From Microbacterium kyungheense (GTDB taxonomy: Bacteria > Actinomycetota > Actinomycetes > Actinomycetales > Microbacteriaceae): a stretch of DNA of 64,000 bases. Under the pieces are notes generated by a model that did not search any database, was not told the DNA's origin, and worked only from the letters and a program-made list of their open reading frames with translations. The translations under genes and the position numbers were made by a program. Shown in pieces: positions 24,184-32,894 of the stretch. The stretch is from contig NZ_VFPE01000005.1 in the NCBI RefSeq assembly GCF_006783905.1, positions 124,001 through 188,000 of the forward strand. The letters are read 5' to 3'. Each line of letters opens with the position of its first letter. The stretch's first letter is position 1.

Positions 24184-24903
24184 ATGTCGATCCCTGTCGA
24201 AGACGTCGCCGTGCCGGCCCGGGTGCTCGAGCTCGCGCGCGGCGCGGCACTCACGCCGGTATGGCACAACCAGGACGGCGGGCTGACCTTCCGCACCGAC
24301 GACGGCCGCCACATCAAGCACACGCCGCGCACGCTCGAGACGTCGTTCGCCGGCGAGGCCGACCGCCTGGAATGGGCCGTCGCGTACACGCCCGTCCCGC
24401 GGGTGCTCGAGCACGGCGGCGATGACGTGCACGAATGGATGGTGACGGCATCCCTCCCCGGCATCAGCGCGGTGGACCCTCGAATGGATGCCGCCACCGC
24501 CGTCCGCGAGGTCGGCAGAGGCCTGCGCGCGCTGCACGACGCCCTGCCGGTCGCCGACTGCCCGTTCGAGTGGACCGTCCCCCGGCGGATCGAGAACGCC
24601 GGGATCCGCGGCATCCACCTCCCCGACGCACTGCGCGACGCACCGCCGGTCGACCGGCTCGTCGTGTGCCACGGCGACGCATGCGTGCCCAACACGCTGA
24701 TCGGCGACGACGGCCGCTGGAGCGGCCACGTCGACCTCGGCGCACTCGGCGTCGGCGACCGGTGGGCCGACATCGCCGTGGCGTCGATGTCGACCGTCTG
24801 GAACTATGGCGAGGGGTGGGAGGACGCCCTCATCGAGGCGTACGGCATCCAGCCCGACCGCGAACGCCTCGCCTACTACCAGGAGCTGTGGAACGCGACA
24901 TGA
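24184..24903 (+). CDS. APH(3')-like aminoglycoside/small-molecule phosphotransferase
   Basis: 239 residues with the protein-kinase-like APH fold. The Brenner motif VCHGDACVPNTL holds the catalytic Asp and metal-binding Asn, and HVDLGALGVGDRWADI is the metal-binding DxG region that marks the APH(3') group. The family phosphorylates kanamycin/neomycin-type aminoglycosides, but environmental actinobacterial members often act on other substrates. No mobile-element context is present, so it looks chromosomal and intrinsic. ATG 24184 (after AGGATGGGA) is preferred to the ATG at 24175. Its stop overlaps the next start (ATGA). Confidence 0.85.
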   Translation: MSIPVEDVAVPARVLELARGAALTPVWHNQDGGLTFRTDDGRHIKHTPRTLETSFAGEADRLEWAVAYTPVPRVLEHGGDDVHEWMVTASLPGISAVDPRMDAATAVREVGRGLRALHDALPVADCPFEWTVPRRIENAGIRGIHLPDALRDAPPVDRLVVCHGDACVPNTLIGDDGRWSGHVDLGALGVGDRWADIAVASMSTVWNYGEGWEDALIEAYGIQPDRERLAYYQELWNAT

Positions 24904-25406
24904 CCGACATCACCGGCACCGTGGCCAAGATCGACGGGCAGGCGAACCTCGTGATCCTTCGCCGCTTGGCCGCGACGGCGGAGGACGTGTGGCGCGAGCT
25001 CACCGAGTCCGCACGCCTGGAGCGATGGATCGGCCGCTGGGAGGGCGACCCCCGCACCGGTCACGTCGCCTTCTCGATGACCGCCGAGGCCGGCGACGCG
25101 GAGCCCGCAGAGTTCACGATCCACGAATGCGACCGGCCGCGGCGGTTCGCCGGTGACACCGCACCGGACTCCGGCGGCTGGCACCTCTGGTTCGAGCTCG
25201 CCGAGGAGTCCCCCGGCGACACCGTGCTCACGTTCGGGCAACGGCTGGATGCCGGCGACGATGTCGGCTCGATCGGCCCGGGCTGGGAGTACTACCTCGA
25301 CCGGCTCGTCGCCGCGCACGCCGGCGTCGACGTCGGCACGGTGAGCTGGGACGACTACTTCCCGGCGCTGCAGCCGGCGTACGAGCGGCTCGTCGCCGCG
25401 GACTGA
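24900..25406 (+). CDS. SRPBCC/AHSA1-family ligand-binding protein
   Basis: 168 residues with the START-like helix-grip fold of the AHSA1 group: LVILRRLAATAEDVWRELTES at the N terminus, then WIGRWEGDP, and a C-terminal helix WEYYLDRLVAAH. Such proteins bind hydrophobic ligands or act as Hsp90 co-chaperone-like proteins; the ligand is unknown. The ATG overlaps the kinase stop by four bases, so translation is coupled. Confidence 0.88.
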   Translation: MTDITGTVAKIDGQANLVILRRLAATAEDVWRELTESARLERWIGRWEGDPRTGHVAFSMTAEAGDAEPAEFTIHECDRPRRFAGDTAPDSGGWHLWFELAEESPGDTVLTFGQRLDAGDDVGSIGPGWEYYLDRLVAAHAGVDVGTVSWDDYFPALQPAYERLVAAD

Positions 25407-25416
25407 GGCATCACGG

Positions 25417-25498
25417 CCGGCACGTCGCGGCCGGCGCGTCGCGGCCGGCGCGTCGCGGCCGGCGCGCCACGAGCGGCCGGTCACGGCCGGCGCGTCAC
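25417..25498. repeat. Short GC-rich tandem repeat between convergent genes
   Basis: About six imperfect copies of a 14-base unit GGCCGGCGCGTCGC. It begins about 10 bases after the SRPBCC stop and runs into the last bases of the EcfT gene on the other strand. GGCCGG is self-complementary, so the array can fold in many registers and may serve as a bidirectional transcription block. Confidence 0.7.
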
Positions 25499-26292
25499 GA
25501 CCACACGAACCGGAACGTACCGGCGGCCACCGCAGCGGCGATCGCGAGCGCCATGATGGCCGCGCCGCCGGCGAGGGCGACGGCATCGCGCGCGTGCAGG
25601 CGAGACGGGCGCGACCAGGTGCGCGGGATCCCCGAGCCGAAGCCGCGGGCCTCCATGGCGGTCGCGAGCTTGGTGCCGCGCCGGACGGCGAACACGAGCA
25701 GCACGAACGCCATCGAGAAGAACCGCCGGATCGCGCCGGTGTCGCCGACGCCGCGGGCGCGGCGCGCGAGACCCATGCTGCGCCAGTCGTCGAGGAACAG
25801 CCCGAGCGTGCGGGTGCCGGCCAGCACGCCGAGCACGAACCTGCTCGGAAGGCGGGCGACCTGCGCCAGCGCGTCGGCGAGCTCGGTGGGATCGGTGCGG
25901 CCGAACAGCAGGATGGTGGGCAGCGCGAGGGCGATCACGCGCAGGCACACGGCGATGGCCAGCGCGATCGAGTCGTCGCTGATCGTCGCGTACCCGAACG
26001 ACCAGTAGACGCGGCCGCCCGGCTCGGCGTACAGCAGCATGCTGAGGCCCGCGACCGGCGCGAACACCACGATCGGCAGCATCCGCTTCAGCAGCGTGGT
26101 GAGGGGCAGCCCCGTCAGCGGAAGGCATGCGAGCTGCAGCACGATGGCGGCGAGCGCGCTCGTGACGTCGATCGAGGCGAACAGCGGCACCGACAGCAGC
26201 AGCGCCAGCACGACCTTGGTGACGGGATTCACGCCGTCGAGCCACGCCGGCCGCGTGTCGACGGCGCTCGCGTCGGTCGTCGCCGCGGTCAT
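25495..26292 (-). CDS. ykoC: ECF transporter transmembrane (T) component, YkoC-like
   Basis: 265-residue membrane protein with about five to six helices and the two Ala-Arg-Gly coupling motifs of EcfT proteins: RRARGVG (about 180) and MEARGFG (about 215), which dock on the ATPases. It is the energy-coupling subunit of the YkoEDC-type importer. Its ATG overlaps the stop of the double ATPase (ATGA). The gene order S-A-T behind a TPP riboswitch indicates thiamine or hydroxymethylpyrimidine uptake. Confidence 0.92.
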   Translation of the reverse strand: MTAATTDASAVDTRPAWLDGVNPVTKVVLALLLSVPLFASIDVTSALAAIVLQLACLPLTGLPLTTLLKRMLPIVVFAPVAGLSMLLYAEPGGRVYWSFGYATISDDSIALAIAVCLRVIALALPTILLFGRTDPTELADALAQVARLPSRFVLGVLAGTRTLGLFLDDWRSMGLARRARGVGDTGAIRRFFSMAFVLLVFAVRRGTKLATAMEARGFGSGIPRTWSRPSRLHARDAVALAGGAAIMALAIAAAVAAGTFRFVWS

Positions 26293-27788
26293 GACGCCGC
26301 CCCCGCGGTCACCGGCAGTCCCAGGTCGATGCGATGCGCACCGAGGTGCCGCAGCACGTCGTCGTCGTGGGTCACGGCGACGACGGTCGTGCCCGCGGCG
26401 ATCTCGGACTGCAGCAGCGCCACGAGCTCGACCCAGCCGCGACGGTCCTGGCCGAACGTGGGCTCGTCGAGCACGATCACCGGAGGGGCGTCGGCGAGCA
26501 CCGTGGCCACCGACAGGCGCCGCTTCTGGCCGCCCGACAGCGTGAAGGGGTTGGCGAGCGCGAGCGGAGCGAGGTGCAGCCGCTCGAGCAGCTCGTCGAC
26601 GATGACCTCGACGTCGGCCGCCGCGACGCCTCGGGACCGCGGGCCGATGGCGAGCTCGTCACGCACGGTCGAGGCGAGGAACTGGTGCTCGGGCTCCTGG
26701 AACACCGTGCCGATGCGGGTCAGCAGCTCGCGCGAGGTCCACCGCGACGGCCGGCGCCCCGACCGCCCCGCGAGCTGCGGCGCGGCCAGCACCTCCCCCG
26801 CGGCCTCGGGCAGCAGCCCGGCGAGCGTCAGCGCGAGCGTGGACTTGCCGGCGCCGTTGGGGCCCACGATCCCGGTGGCCGCACCGCGCGGCACGTGCAC
26901 CTCGAGCCCCGCCCGCACGATCGAGCGGCGATCACGAGAGACCGAGAGCCCGGATGCCGCCAGCGCCGGTTCGGCATCGACCCGGGCCGGCGCGAGGACG
27001 GGCAGGTCGATCGGCCGTCCGGGCACCCACACGCCGGCGGCGGCGAGGTCGTCGCCGACCCGCGCGAACACCTCGGTAGGCGGACCGTCGGCGAGGAGTC
27101 CTCCCTCAGCACCCACCACGATGACGCGGTCCATGAGGTCGGCCCACACCTCGGTGCGGTGCTCGATGACGACGAGCGTCGCACCGGTCTCGGCGACGGC
27201 GTGCTCCACCGCCGCGCGCACCTCGCGCACCCCCTCCGGATCGAGATTCGCCGTCGGCTCGTCCAGCAGCAGCACGCCCGGCCTCATCGCGAGCACCCCG
27301 GCGAGCGCGAGGCGCTGCTTCTGTCCGCCCGAGAGCGCTTTGGTCGCCCGGTCGAGCGGCACGTCGAGCCCGACGGCTTCGAGAGCCTCGGCGACCCGGA
27401 CGGGGATATCGGATGCCGGCACGCCGAGGTTCTCGCAGCCGAACGCCACGTCGTCCCCGACCTTCGACAGCACGACGCCGGCGTCCGGGTCCTGCAGCAC
27501 GAGCCCGACGCGGCCCCGCTGGGTCTCGGGGCGCGCCCCGTCGACGAGGAGCATGCCGGTCTGGTCGCCTTCGTCGGCGCCGCCCAGCAGGCCCGCGATG
27601 CCCGCCAGCAGCGTCGACTTGCCGGCGCCCGACGCGCCCAGCAGCAGGACGCGCTGGCCCGGCTCGATCGTGAAGGTCACGTCCCGCACAGCCGGCGCAC
27701 GGCGTCCGGCGTAGCGCCACCCCCACCCGGCGGCGGTGATGTCGGCCGGCCGCCCGCGCCCTGCCGCGTGGGCGGACGAGCCCGGCAT
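26289..27788 (-). CDS. ykoD: ECF transporter double ATP-binding protein, YkoD-like
   Basis: 499 residues with two ABC ATPase domains in one chain. Domain 1: Walker A GASGAGKST (about 50), signature LSGGQKQR, Walker B LLLDEPTANLD. Domain 2: Walker A GPNGAGKST (about 310), signature LSGGQKRR, Walker B IVLDEPTFGQD. It energises substrate uptake together with the T and S subunits and starts 1 bp after the S-component stop. Fused EcfA/EcfA' proteins are normal for this importer group. Confidence 0.95.
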   Translation of the reverse strand: MPGSSAHAAGRGRPADITAAGWGWRYAGRRAPAVRDVTFTIEPGQRVLLLGASGAGKSTLLAGIAGLLGGADEGDQTGMLLVDGARPETQRGRVGLVLQDPDAGVVLSKVGDDVAFGCENLGVPASDIPVRVAEALEAVGLDVPLDRATKALSGGQKQRLALAGVLAMRPGVLLLDEPTANLDPEGVREVRAAVEHAVAETGATLVVIEHRTEVWADLMDRVIVVGAEGGLLADGPPTEVFARVGDDLAAAGVWVPGRPIDLPVLAPARVDAEPALAASGLSVSRDRRSIVRAGLEVHVPRGAATGIVGPNGAGKSTLALTLAGLLPEAAGEVLAAPQLAGRSGRRPSRWTSRELLTRIGTVFQEPEHQFLASTVRDELAIGPRSRGVAAADVEVIVDELLERLHLAPLALANPFTLSGGQKRRLSVATVLADAPPVIVLDEPTFGQDRRGWVELVALLQSEIAAGTTVVAVTHDDDVLRHLGAHRIDLGLPVTAGAAS

Positions 27789-27789
27789 G

Positions 27790-28449
27790 TCAGACCTCGC
27801 GGCGCGCTTCGCGTCCGGCGGCGAAGCGGTTCAGCGCGCCGGTCGCGGCGAGGGCGCGGACCGCGAGCCAGCCGACGAGCCCCGCGAGGAGCGCGCCCGA
27901 GACGGCGAGCGACACCAGGTAGATGACGTTGAACTCGATGGTCTTCAGGATGTTCGGCGAGCTGCCGTAGAACAGTTCGAACACCCACGCCCCGACGGCC
28001 GCGCCGACACCGGCGAGCATCGCGACCGGGAGCGTGAAGCGGCGGTACAGGAACAGCGCGAAGATCACTTCGGCGCCCAGGCCCTGCACGATGCCCGAGA
28101 ACAGCGTCGAGACGCCCCACACGTTGCCGATGAGCATCGAGATGAGCGCGGCGATCACCTCGACGAGGAGCGCCGCTCCGGGCTTGCGGATGACGAGACC
28201 GCCGATCACGCCGCCGATGAGCCAGATCCCCACGGCGATGCCGCCGAGGCCGGGGGTGAGGCCGTCCATGGCGACGAACCACGTGCCGCCGACGGTGTTC
28301 CACGCCCAGAAGACGAGGCCGAGGGCGACGCCGAGGACGGCGGCGACGACGATGTCGACGACGCGCCAGCGAAGGCGGTGCGAGATCGCGGATGCCCCTG
28401 CGGCGGTGGCCGATGCGGACCCGGTGGGGGCAGACGTGGACGCGTGCAT
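27790..28449 (-). CDS. ykoE: ECF transporter S component, YkoE family (thiamine/HMP uptake)
   Basis: 219-residue membrane protein with about five to six helices. LRWRVVDIVVAAVLGVALGL and FWAWNTVGG at the N terminus, and FSGIVQGLGAEVIFALF in the middle, match YkoE, the substrate-binding subunit for hydroxymethylpyrimidine/thiamine. The ATG at 28449 follows GGGAGGAG and lies directly behind a TPP riboswitch, which independently supports the substrate. The frame is open further upstream, but that part is the riboswitch and the divergent gene. Confidence 0.95.
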   Translation of the reverse strand: MHASTSAPTGSASATAAGASAISHRLRWRVVDIVVAAVLGVALGLVFWAWNTVGGTWFVAMDGLTPGLGGIAVGIWLIGGVIGGLVIRKPGAALLVEVIAALISMLIGNVWGVSTLFSGIVQGLGAEVIFALFLYRRFTLPVAMLAGVGAAVGAWVFELFYGSSPNILKTIEFNVIYLVSLAVSGALLAGLVGWLAVRALAATGALNRFAAGREARREV

Positions 28450-28458
28450 GTGTTCTCC

Positions 28459-28541
28459 TCCCTGCGCCGGCATGATCCGGATCAGGTTCGACGGTCGAAG
28501 CGTGGGTCGCTTCCTCTCAGCCCGGCTCACCGGACTCCCGT
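28459..28541 (-). ncRNA. TPP (THI-element) riboswitch
   Basis: On the minus strand the conserved blocks appear in order: GGGAGTCCGGTGAGCCGG, CTGAGAGGAAGCG (the CUGAGA core), a variable P3 hairpin CCCACGCTTCGACCGTCG, then ACCTGATCCGGATCATGCC and GGCGCAGGGAGGAG. The 3' end merges with the ribosome-binding site of ykoE, so TPP binding probably sequesters it (translational control). A TATACT -10 box lies just upstream at 28555-28560 on the minus strand. Confidence 0.95.
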
Positions 28542-28577
28542 GGTTGTGGCGTTGAGTATACCGCCGACGCGGCAAGG

Positions 28578-28583
28578 TATCTT
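28578..28583 (+). promoter_or_regulatory. -10 hexamer of a probable leaderless promoter (carboxypeptidase gene)
   Basis: TATCTT ends 6 bases before the GTG at 28590, with no Shine-Dalgarno between. The divergent riboswitch promoter uses TATACT at 28555-28560 (minus strand), so two back-to-back promoters share about 30 bp. Confidence 0.5.
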
Positions 28584-28589
28584 TGGCGA

Positions 28590-30467
28590 GTGACCCAGAA
28601 CGACGCCCCCGCGCCCTCGCGCCGTGAGCGTCGTGCGCGCACGGGCGAGTTCGCGGCCGCGCCGGCGGGGTACAGTCCTTCGTTTGACGAGACGATGGCC
28701 CCGCGGCCGAGCACGACCGCCCCGGTCGACACCGCCGCCGTTCCGACATCGATCGCCGCGGCGCCGTTCCCCGCCCAGCCGTCTCCGGCCCTCCCGGTCT
28801 TCGACCCGGCACCCTCGTTCGACCCGGCACCCTCGTTCGACCCGGCACCCTCGTTCGACCCGGCACCCTCGTTCGCACAGGGGCCGTCGTTCGTGCCGCC
28901 CGCGGATGCAGAGCCGGTCGAGCCTGTGCCCACCACCACGGCGAGCACCGATCTCGCCGCCGCGCTCGGGTTCGTCGCGACGGGCCCCGCCCCGGTGTTC
29001 CCCGCCGCTTCGCAGACCGGATCGGCCACGGTGCCCGACCCCGCGCGGGCGACGCAGCCCGTGTCGACCGCCGACGCCGGGCAGCCGGCATCCGCTTCCG
29101 CCACCGTCACCGCTCCCGCCACGAACACCGGCACCGGCACCGCGCTGTCGTGGGTCGACCCGGCCGCCGTCGGCCGCGTGGGCGCACCCGACGACCTGGC
29201 CGCCGCGTCGATGCCGTATGTCGCCGTCGAGGCGGATCTGCTCGCCGACGCGCCCCGGCGGTCGCCGCTGCGGGCCGGAGTGATCGTGCCGACCATCGTG
29301 ATCGCCGGCGTGCTGGCGGCCTACGCCGGAACGACGCTGCTGTGGCCGCTCCACGCCGTCGCCCCGACCGTCACGGCGATCCAGGTGCAGCCCGCCGCCG
29401 CTCCCGCCGCCGTGCCCGCGTGGCCCGCCCAGGGCAGCGCGGCCGAGGCGGTCGAGGGCATCGGATCGCTGGCGTCGACCGGCGACCCCGACGCGATCGC
29501 GAGCATCACGAAGGTCGTGACCGCGCTGGTCGTCCTCGACGAGATGCCGCTCGCTGTGGGTGAGCAGGGTCCCGAGTACCGGTTCTCGGCTGCCGACCGC
29601 AACGCGTACTGGCAGTACCTGCGGCAGGGCGAGTCCGCCCTCAACGTCCCGGTCGGCGGGACGCTGACCGAGTACCAGCTCCTGCAGGGCATGCTCATCG
29701 GATCGGCAGGCAACTACGCCGACCGGCTGGCGCAGAACCTCTTCCCGTCCGACGCGGTGTACGCGTCCGCCGCGAACAAGTGGCTGACCGACCACGGGGT
29801 GCCGGGCATCACGCTGTACGAGCCGACCGGCATCGACAAGCGCAACACCGCCTCCCCCGAAGCCCTCATCCCGCTCGCGCAGAAGGCGCTCGCGAACCCC
29901 GTCATCGCCGAGATCGTGGCGCAGCAGTCCGTGGTGCTGCCGGGGGCGGGGACGGTAGAGAACACGAACGGGCTGCTCGCCGACCCGGGGGTCGTCGGCC
30001 TCAAGACCGGCACGCTCGACGCCTGGAACCTGCTGTCGGCCAAGGACGTGACGATCGGCGACACGACGGTCCGCCTGTACGCCTCGGTGCTCGGCCAGCC
30101 CGACGACGCGGCCCGGCTCGCGGCGTCGCGCGCGATCTACGCACAGCTCGAGCAGGAGCTGCAGCTGAAGCCTTCGGTCACCGCGGGCACGGTCGCCGGC
30201 GTCGTCGAGACCCGCTGGGGCGACAAGGTCGACGTCGTCGCGTCCGGCGACGCGTCGGTCGTCCTCTGGAACGGCGGCGTCGGCACGGTCGCCACGAGCT
30301 TCGATCTCGGCGAGGCCCGTGATGCGGGCGACACCGTCGGCTCCCTTCAGGTCACGGGCCCGCTGAACGGTGCGAAGGTCGACCTGACGCTCGCCGGCGA
30401 CGTCTCGGATCCGTCGCCGTGGTGGCGGCTGACGCACCCGCTCGACCTGTTCGGCCTGAACGACTGA
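28590..30467 (+). CDS. D-alanyl-D-alanine carboxypeptidase (penicillin-binding protein), membrane-anchored
   Basis: 625 residues. A long Pro/Ala-rich cytoplasmic N terminus (1-230) contains four identical FDPAPS units. One membrane helix (about 232-254, IVPTIVIAGVLAAYAGTTLL) follows, then an extracytoplasmic serine-peptidase domain of the S11 type. The active-site motifs are SITK (Ser305, Lys308), the second motif at IGSAGN (Ser372/Asn375, one residue longer than the usual SxN) and KTG (472-474). It trims the terminal D-Ala of peptidoglycan stem peptides. A signal-anchor, not a cleaved signal peptide, is predicted. It is divergent from the thiamine-uptake operon. Confidence 0.93.
   Translation: MTQNDAPAPSRRERRARTGEFAAAPAGYSPSFDETMAPRPSTTAPVDTAAVPTSIAAAPFPAQPSPALPVFDPAPSFDPAPSFDPAPSFDPAPSFAQGPSFVPPADAEPVEPVPTTTASTDLAAALGFVATGPAPVFPAASQTGSATVPDPARATQPVSTADAGQPASASATVTAPATNTGTGTALSWVDPAAVGRVGAPDDLAAASMPYVAVEADLLADAPRRSPLRAGVIVPTIVIAGVLAAYAGTTLLWPLHAVAPTVTAIQVQPAAAPAAVPAWPAQGSAAEAVEGIGSLASTGDPDAIASITKVVTALVVLDEMPLAVGEQGPEYRFSAADRNAYWQYLRQGESALNVPVGGTLTEYQLLQGMLIGSAGNYADRLAQNLFPSDAVYASAANKWLTDHGVPGITLYEPTGIDKRNTASPEALIPLAQKALANPVIAEIVAQQSVVLPGAGTVENTNGLLADPGVVGLKTGTLDAWNLLSAKDVTIGDTTVRLYASVLGQPDDAARLAASRAIYAQLEQELQLKPSVTAGTVAGVVETRWGDKVDVVASGDASVVLWNGGVGTVATSFDLGEARDAGDTVGSLQVTGPLNGAKVDLTLAGDVSDPSPWWRLTHPLDLFGLND
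28800..28871 (+). repeat. Four identical 18-bp tandem units inside the carboxypeptidase gene
   Basis: TTCGACCCGGCACCCTCG repeated four times without a base change, encoding FDPAPS at residues 71-94; a degenerate fifth unit follows. Nucleotide identity implies recent slippage or gene conversion, so copy number probably varies among strains. The repeat lies in the disordered cytoplasmic segment. Confidence 0.95.
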
Positions 30468-30513
30468 CCGCGCGGACGCTCCCGCCGCACCCGGACGGAA
30501 CGCGCGGGTCGGG

Positions 30514-31491
30514 TCAGCGGATGAGGCCCTCGTTCGCCAGCTCGTCCCACAGCGCCGCCGGGATCGGGGCGGCCATGAGGTCGGCGTTGCGGCGCAGCTG
30601 CTCGGGGCGGCTCCCGCCGACGACGACCGAGCGCACCGAGGGGTCGCGCAGCGCGAACTGCACGGCGGCGGCGGGCAGCGCGACGTCGTGTGCGCGGCAG
30701 ACCGCGACGATACGCTGCACCCGGTCCCACAGCTCGTCGGGCATGCGGCCGTACTCGTACCGGTCGTCGCGCGACGGCTCGTCCTTGGCGAGCAGCCCGG
30801 AGTTGAAGACGGATGCCGCCACCACCCCCGTCCCGCGCTCATGGCAGGCGGGCAGCACGTCGTCGGCGGCGGACTGCTCCAGCAGCGTGTAGCGGCCGGC
30901 GATCATGATGAGGTCGAGGTCGGCACCCTCGACGGCCGCGGCCAGCGCCGATGAGACCATCGAGCCGATGCCGACGGCGTCGACGGCGCCTTCGTCGCGC
31001 AGCTGCTGCAACGCGGGGAACGCCTCGCGCAGGGCCAGGTCGAGGTCGTGGCGCTCGGGGTCGTGCAGGTAGAGGACGTCGACGCGGTCGAGACCCAGCC
31101 GGTCGAGCGACTCGTCGAGGCTCGCCCGGATGCCGTCCGCCGAGAAGTCCCACTCCCGTCGCAGCGTCGTCGGCACGTGGAAGTCGTTCGCGACGTCGAG
31201 GCCGCCATCGTCGTCCGGGTTGGGCCGCAGCAGCCGCCCCGCCTTCGTCGAGATCACGAACTCGTCGCGGGGCTTGGTGCGCAGGAACGCCCCCAGCCGC
31301 TGCTCCGAGAGCCCGAGGCCGTAGTGCGGGGCGGTGTCGTAATAGCGGATGCCGGCATCCCAGGCGGCCTCGAGGATCGCCCAAGCCTGCTCGTCGCTGA
31401 GCGGCCGGAAGAGGTTGCCGACGTTGGCGGCGCCGTAGCCGAGGCGCGTGAGCGCAGGCGCCTGACGGACGCCGGCGTCAGGCCGCAGCAT
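30514..31491 (-). CDS. Aldo/keto reductase, probable L-fucose dehydrogenase
   Basis: 325-residue AKR with catalytic Asp and Tyr in YYDTAPHYG, Lys in [10 protein letters not shown] and His in [28 protein letters not shown] and [17 protein letters not shown] are typical of D-threo-aldose/L-fucose 1-dehydrogenases. It would oxidise L-fucose to L-fucono-lactone, step 1 of the non-phosphorylating pathway. The start (31491) overlaps the end of the L-fuconate dehydratase gene by 14 bp with GGAG at the right distance, so the two are one operon. The fucose assignment rests on the surrounding pathway genes. Confidence 0.88.
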   Translation of the reverse strand: MLRPDAGVRQAPALTRLGYGAANVGNLFRPLSDEQAWAILEAAWDAGIRYYDTAPHYGLGLSEQRLGAFLRTKPRDEFVISTKAGRLLRPNPDDDGGLDVANDFHVPTTLRREWDFSADGIRASLDESLDRLGLDRVDVLYLHDPERHDLDLALREAFPALQQLRDEGAVDAVGIGSMVSSALAAAVEGADLDLIMIAGRYTLLEQSAADDVLPACHERGTGVVAASVFNSGLLAKDEPSRDDRYEYGRMPDELWDRVQRIVAVCRAHDVALPAAAVQFALRDPSVRSVVVGGSRPEQLRRNADLMAAPIPAALWDELANEGLIR

Positions 31492-32773
31492 CCACTGCTC
31501 CGAAGGTGTACGCGGTGCGGCTGTCTGCCTTCATCTCCATGCCGATGCCCGGCGCGAGCGGCGGGATGTAGACGCCGCCGCGCACCTCCGTGGGCACGAC
31601 GAAGTGCTCGTGCAGGTGATCGACGTACTCGATCATGCGGCCCTCGCGGCTCGCGCTCACGGCCACGAAGTCGAACATCGAGAAGTGCTGCACGGCCTCG
31701 CACAGTCCCACGCCGCCCGCGTGCGGGCAGACCGGCACACCGAACTTCGCCGCGAGCAGGAGGTTCGCGATGTTCTCGTTGACGCCGCCGACGCGGGCGG
31801 CGTCGATCTGCATGACAGCGAGGGCGCCGGCCTGCAGCAGCTGCTTGAAGATCACCCGGTTCTGCGCGTGCTCGCCTGTCGCGACCCGGACCGGCGCGAC
31901 CCCCCGCGCGATCTCGGCGTGCCCGAGCACGTCGTCGGGGCTCGTCGGCTCTTCGATCCAGGCGAGGTCGAACTCGGCGAGGGCGTTCACCCAGGCGATC
32001 GCGTCCGACACGTCCCAGCGCTGGTTGGCGTCGATGGCGATCGGGTAGCCCTCGCCGCACGTCTCGCGCGCGATGCGCAGGCGACGGATGTCGTCGTCGA
32101 GATCGGCACCCACCTTGAGCTTGATCTGCCCGAAGCCGTCGGCGATCGCCTCGCGGCACAGGCGGGCGAGCTTCTCGTCGGAGTAGCCGAGCCAGCCGGG
32201 ACTCGTGGTGTACGCCGGGTAGCCGGTGGCCAGCAGCTCGGCCTCGCGCTCGGCGCGGCCCGGCTCCGCGGCACGGAGGATCGCGAGAGCCTCGTCGGGC
32301 GTCAGCGCATTCGTGAGGTACCGGAAGTCGACGAGGGCGACGAGCTCTTCGGGCGTCATGCGAGAGAGCAGCTGCCACAGCGGCAGCCCGGCGCGCTTGG
32401 CCTTGAGGTCCCACAGCGCGTTCACGACCGCGCCGATCGCCATGTGCATGACGCCCTTCTCGGGGCCCAGCCAGCGCAGCTGCGAGTCGCCGATCAGCTC
32501 ACGGTTGGTCGCGCCCATGTCGTCGAGCAGCGGTTCGAGCTCACGCCCGACGAGGTGGTCGGCGAGCGCGTCGAGGGCCGCCACCTGCACGTCGTTGCCC
32601 CGGCCGATCGTGAACACGAAGGCGTGCCCGTCGATGGCGTCTGCCGCATCCGTCACGATCCGGAGGTAGGCGGCGGAGTAGTCGGGATCCGGGTTCATCG
32701 CGTCGGAGCCGTCCAGGCTCAACGACGTGGGGAATCGGATGTCTGTCGTCTCGAACGCGACGATGCGGCTCAC
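31478..32773 (-). CDS. L-fuconate dehydratase (enolase superfamily)
   Basis: 431 residues, the normal length for the family. The enolase-superfamily metal and base residues are recognisable: KxK in IKLKVGADL (about 218), Asp in AIDANQRW, Glu in [10 protein letters not shown], Glu in TGEHAQNR, and the His motif [11 protein letters not shown] near the C terminus, which typifies L-fuconate dehydratases. It converts L-fuconate to 2-keto-3-deoxy-L-fuconate. The GTG at 32773 ([16 protein letters not shown]) is chosen because it begins the capping domain; GGAG lies upstream. The promoter shares a 120-bp divergent region, holding a GntR-type operator, with the hydrolase gene. Confidence 0.95.
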   Translation of the reverse strand: MSRIVAFETTDIRFPTSLSLDGSDAMNPDPDYSAAYLRIVTDAADAIDGHAFVFTIGRGNDVQVAALDALADHLVGRELEPLLDDMGATNRELIGDSQLRWLGPEKGVMHMAIGAVVNALWDLKAKRAGLPLWQLLSRMTPEELVALVDFRYLTNALTPDEALAILRAAEPGRAEREAELLATGYPAYTTSPGWLGYSDEKLARLCREAIADGFGQIKLKVGADLDDDIRRLRIARETCGEGYPIAIDANQRWDVSDAIAWVNALAEFDLAWIEEPTSPDDVLGHAEIARGVAPVRVATGEHAQNRVIFKQLLQAGALAVMQIDAARVGGVNENIANLLLAAKFGVPVCPHAGGVGLCEAVQHFSMFDFVAVSASREGRMIEYVDHLHEHFVVPTEVRGGVYIPPLAPGIGMEMKADSRTAYTFGAVDAAA

Positions 32774-32821
32774 TGTTGCGGGTCTCCTGCGGGTTCCGGG
32801 TTCTCTCGTCGAACCACTCGC

Positions 32822-32850
32822 AGTTAAACATCCGACGTCTATACTGTCAA
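32822..32850. promoter_or_regulatory. Divergent promoter with fucose-regulator operator
   Basis: On the minus strand a perfect -35 TTGACA (32850-32845) is followed after 17 bases by TTAACT (32827-32822). The operator ACATCCGACGT (32828-32838) fills the spacer. On the plus strand TATACT (32840-32845) can serve as -10 for the hydrolase gene. The operator matches ACATCCGATGT in front of the GntR gene (35587-35597) at 10 of 11 positions. Confidence 0.75.
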
Positions 32851-32894
32851 TCGCGCCCCTCGGGTGCAGCCGCCACGGAACCACCAGGAGACCA

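Noticed and set aside
24184..24903. Horizontally acquired aminoglycoside-resistance gene
   Set aside because: Composition matches its neighbours, it is translationally coupled to an ordinary SRPBCC gene and no mobile element is near; an intrinsic kinase is more likely.
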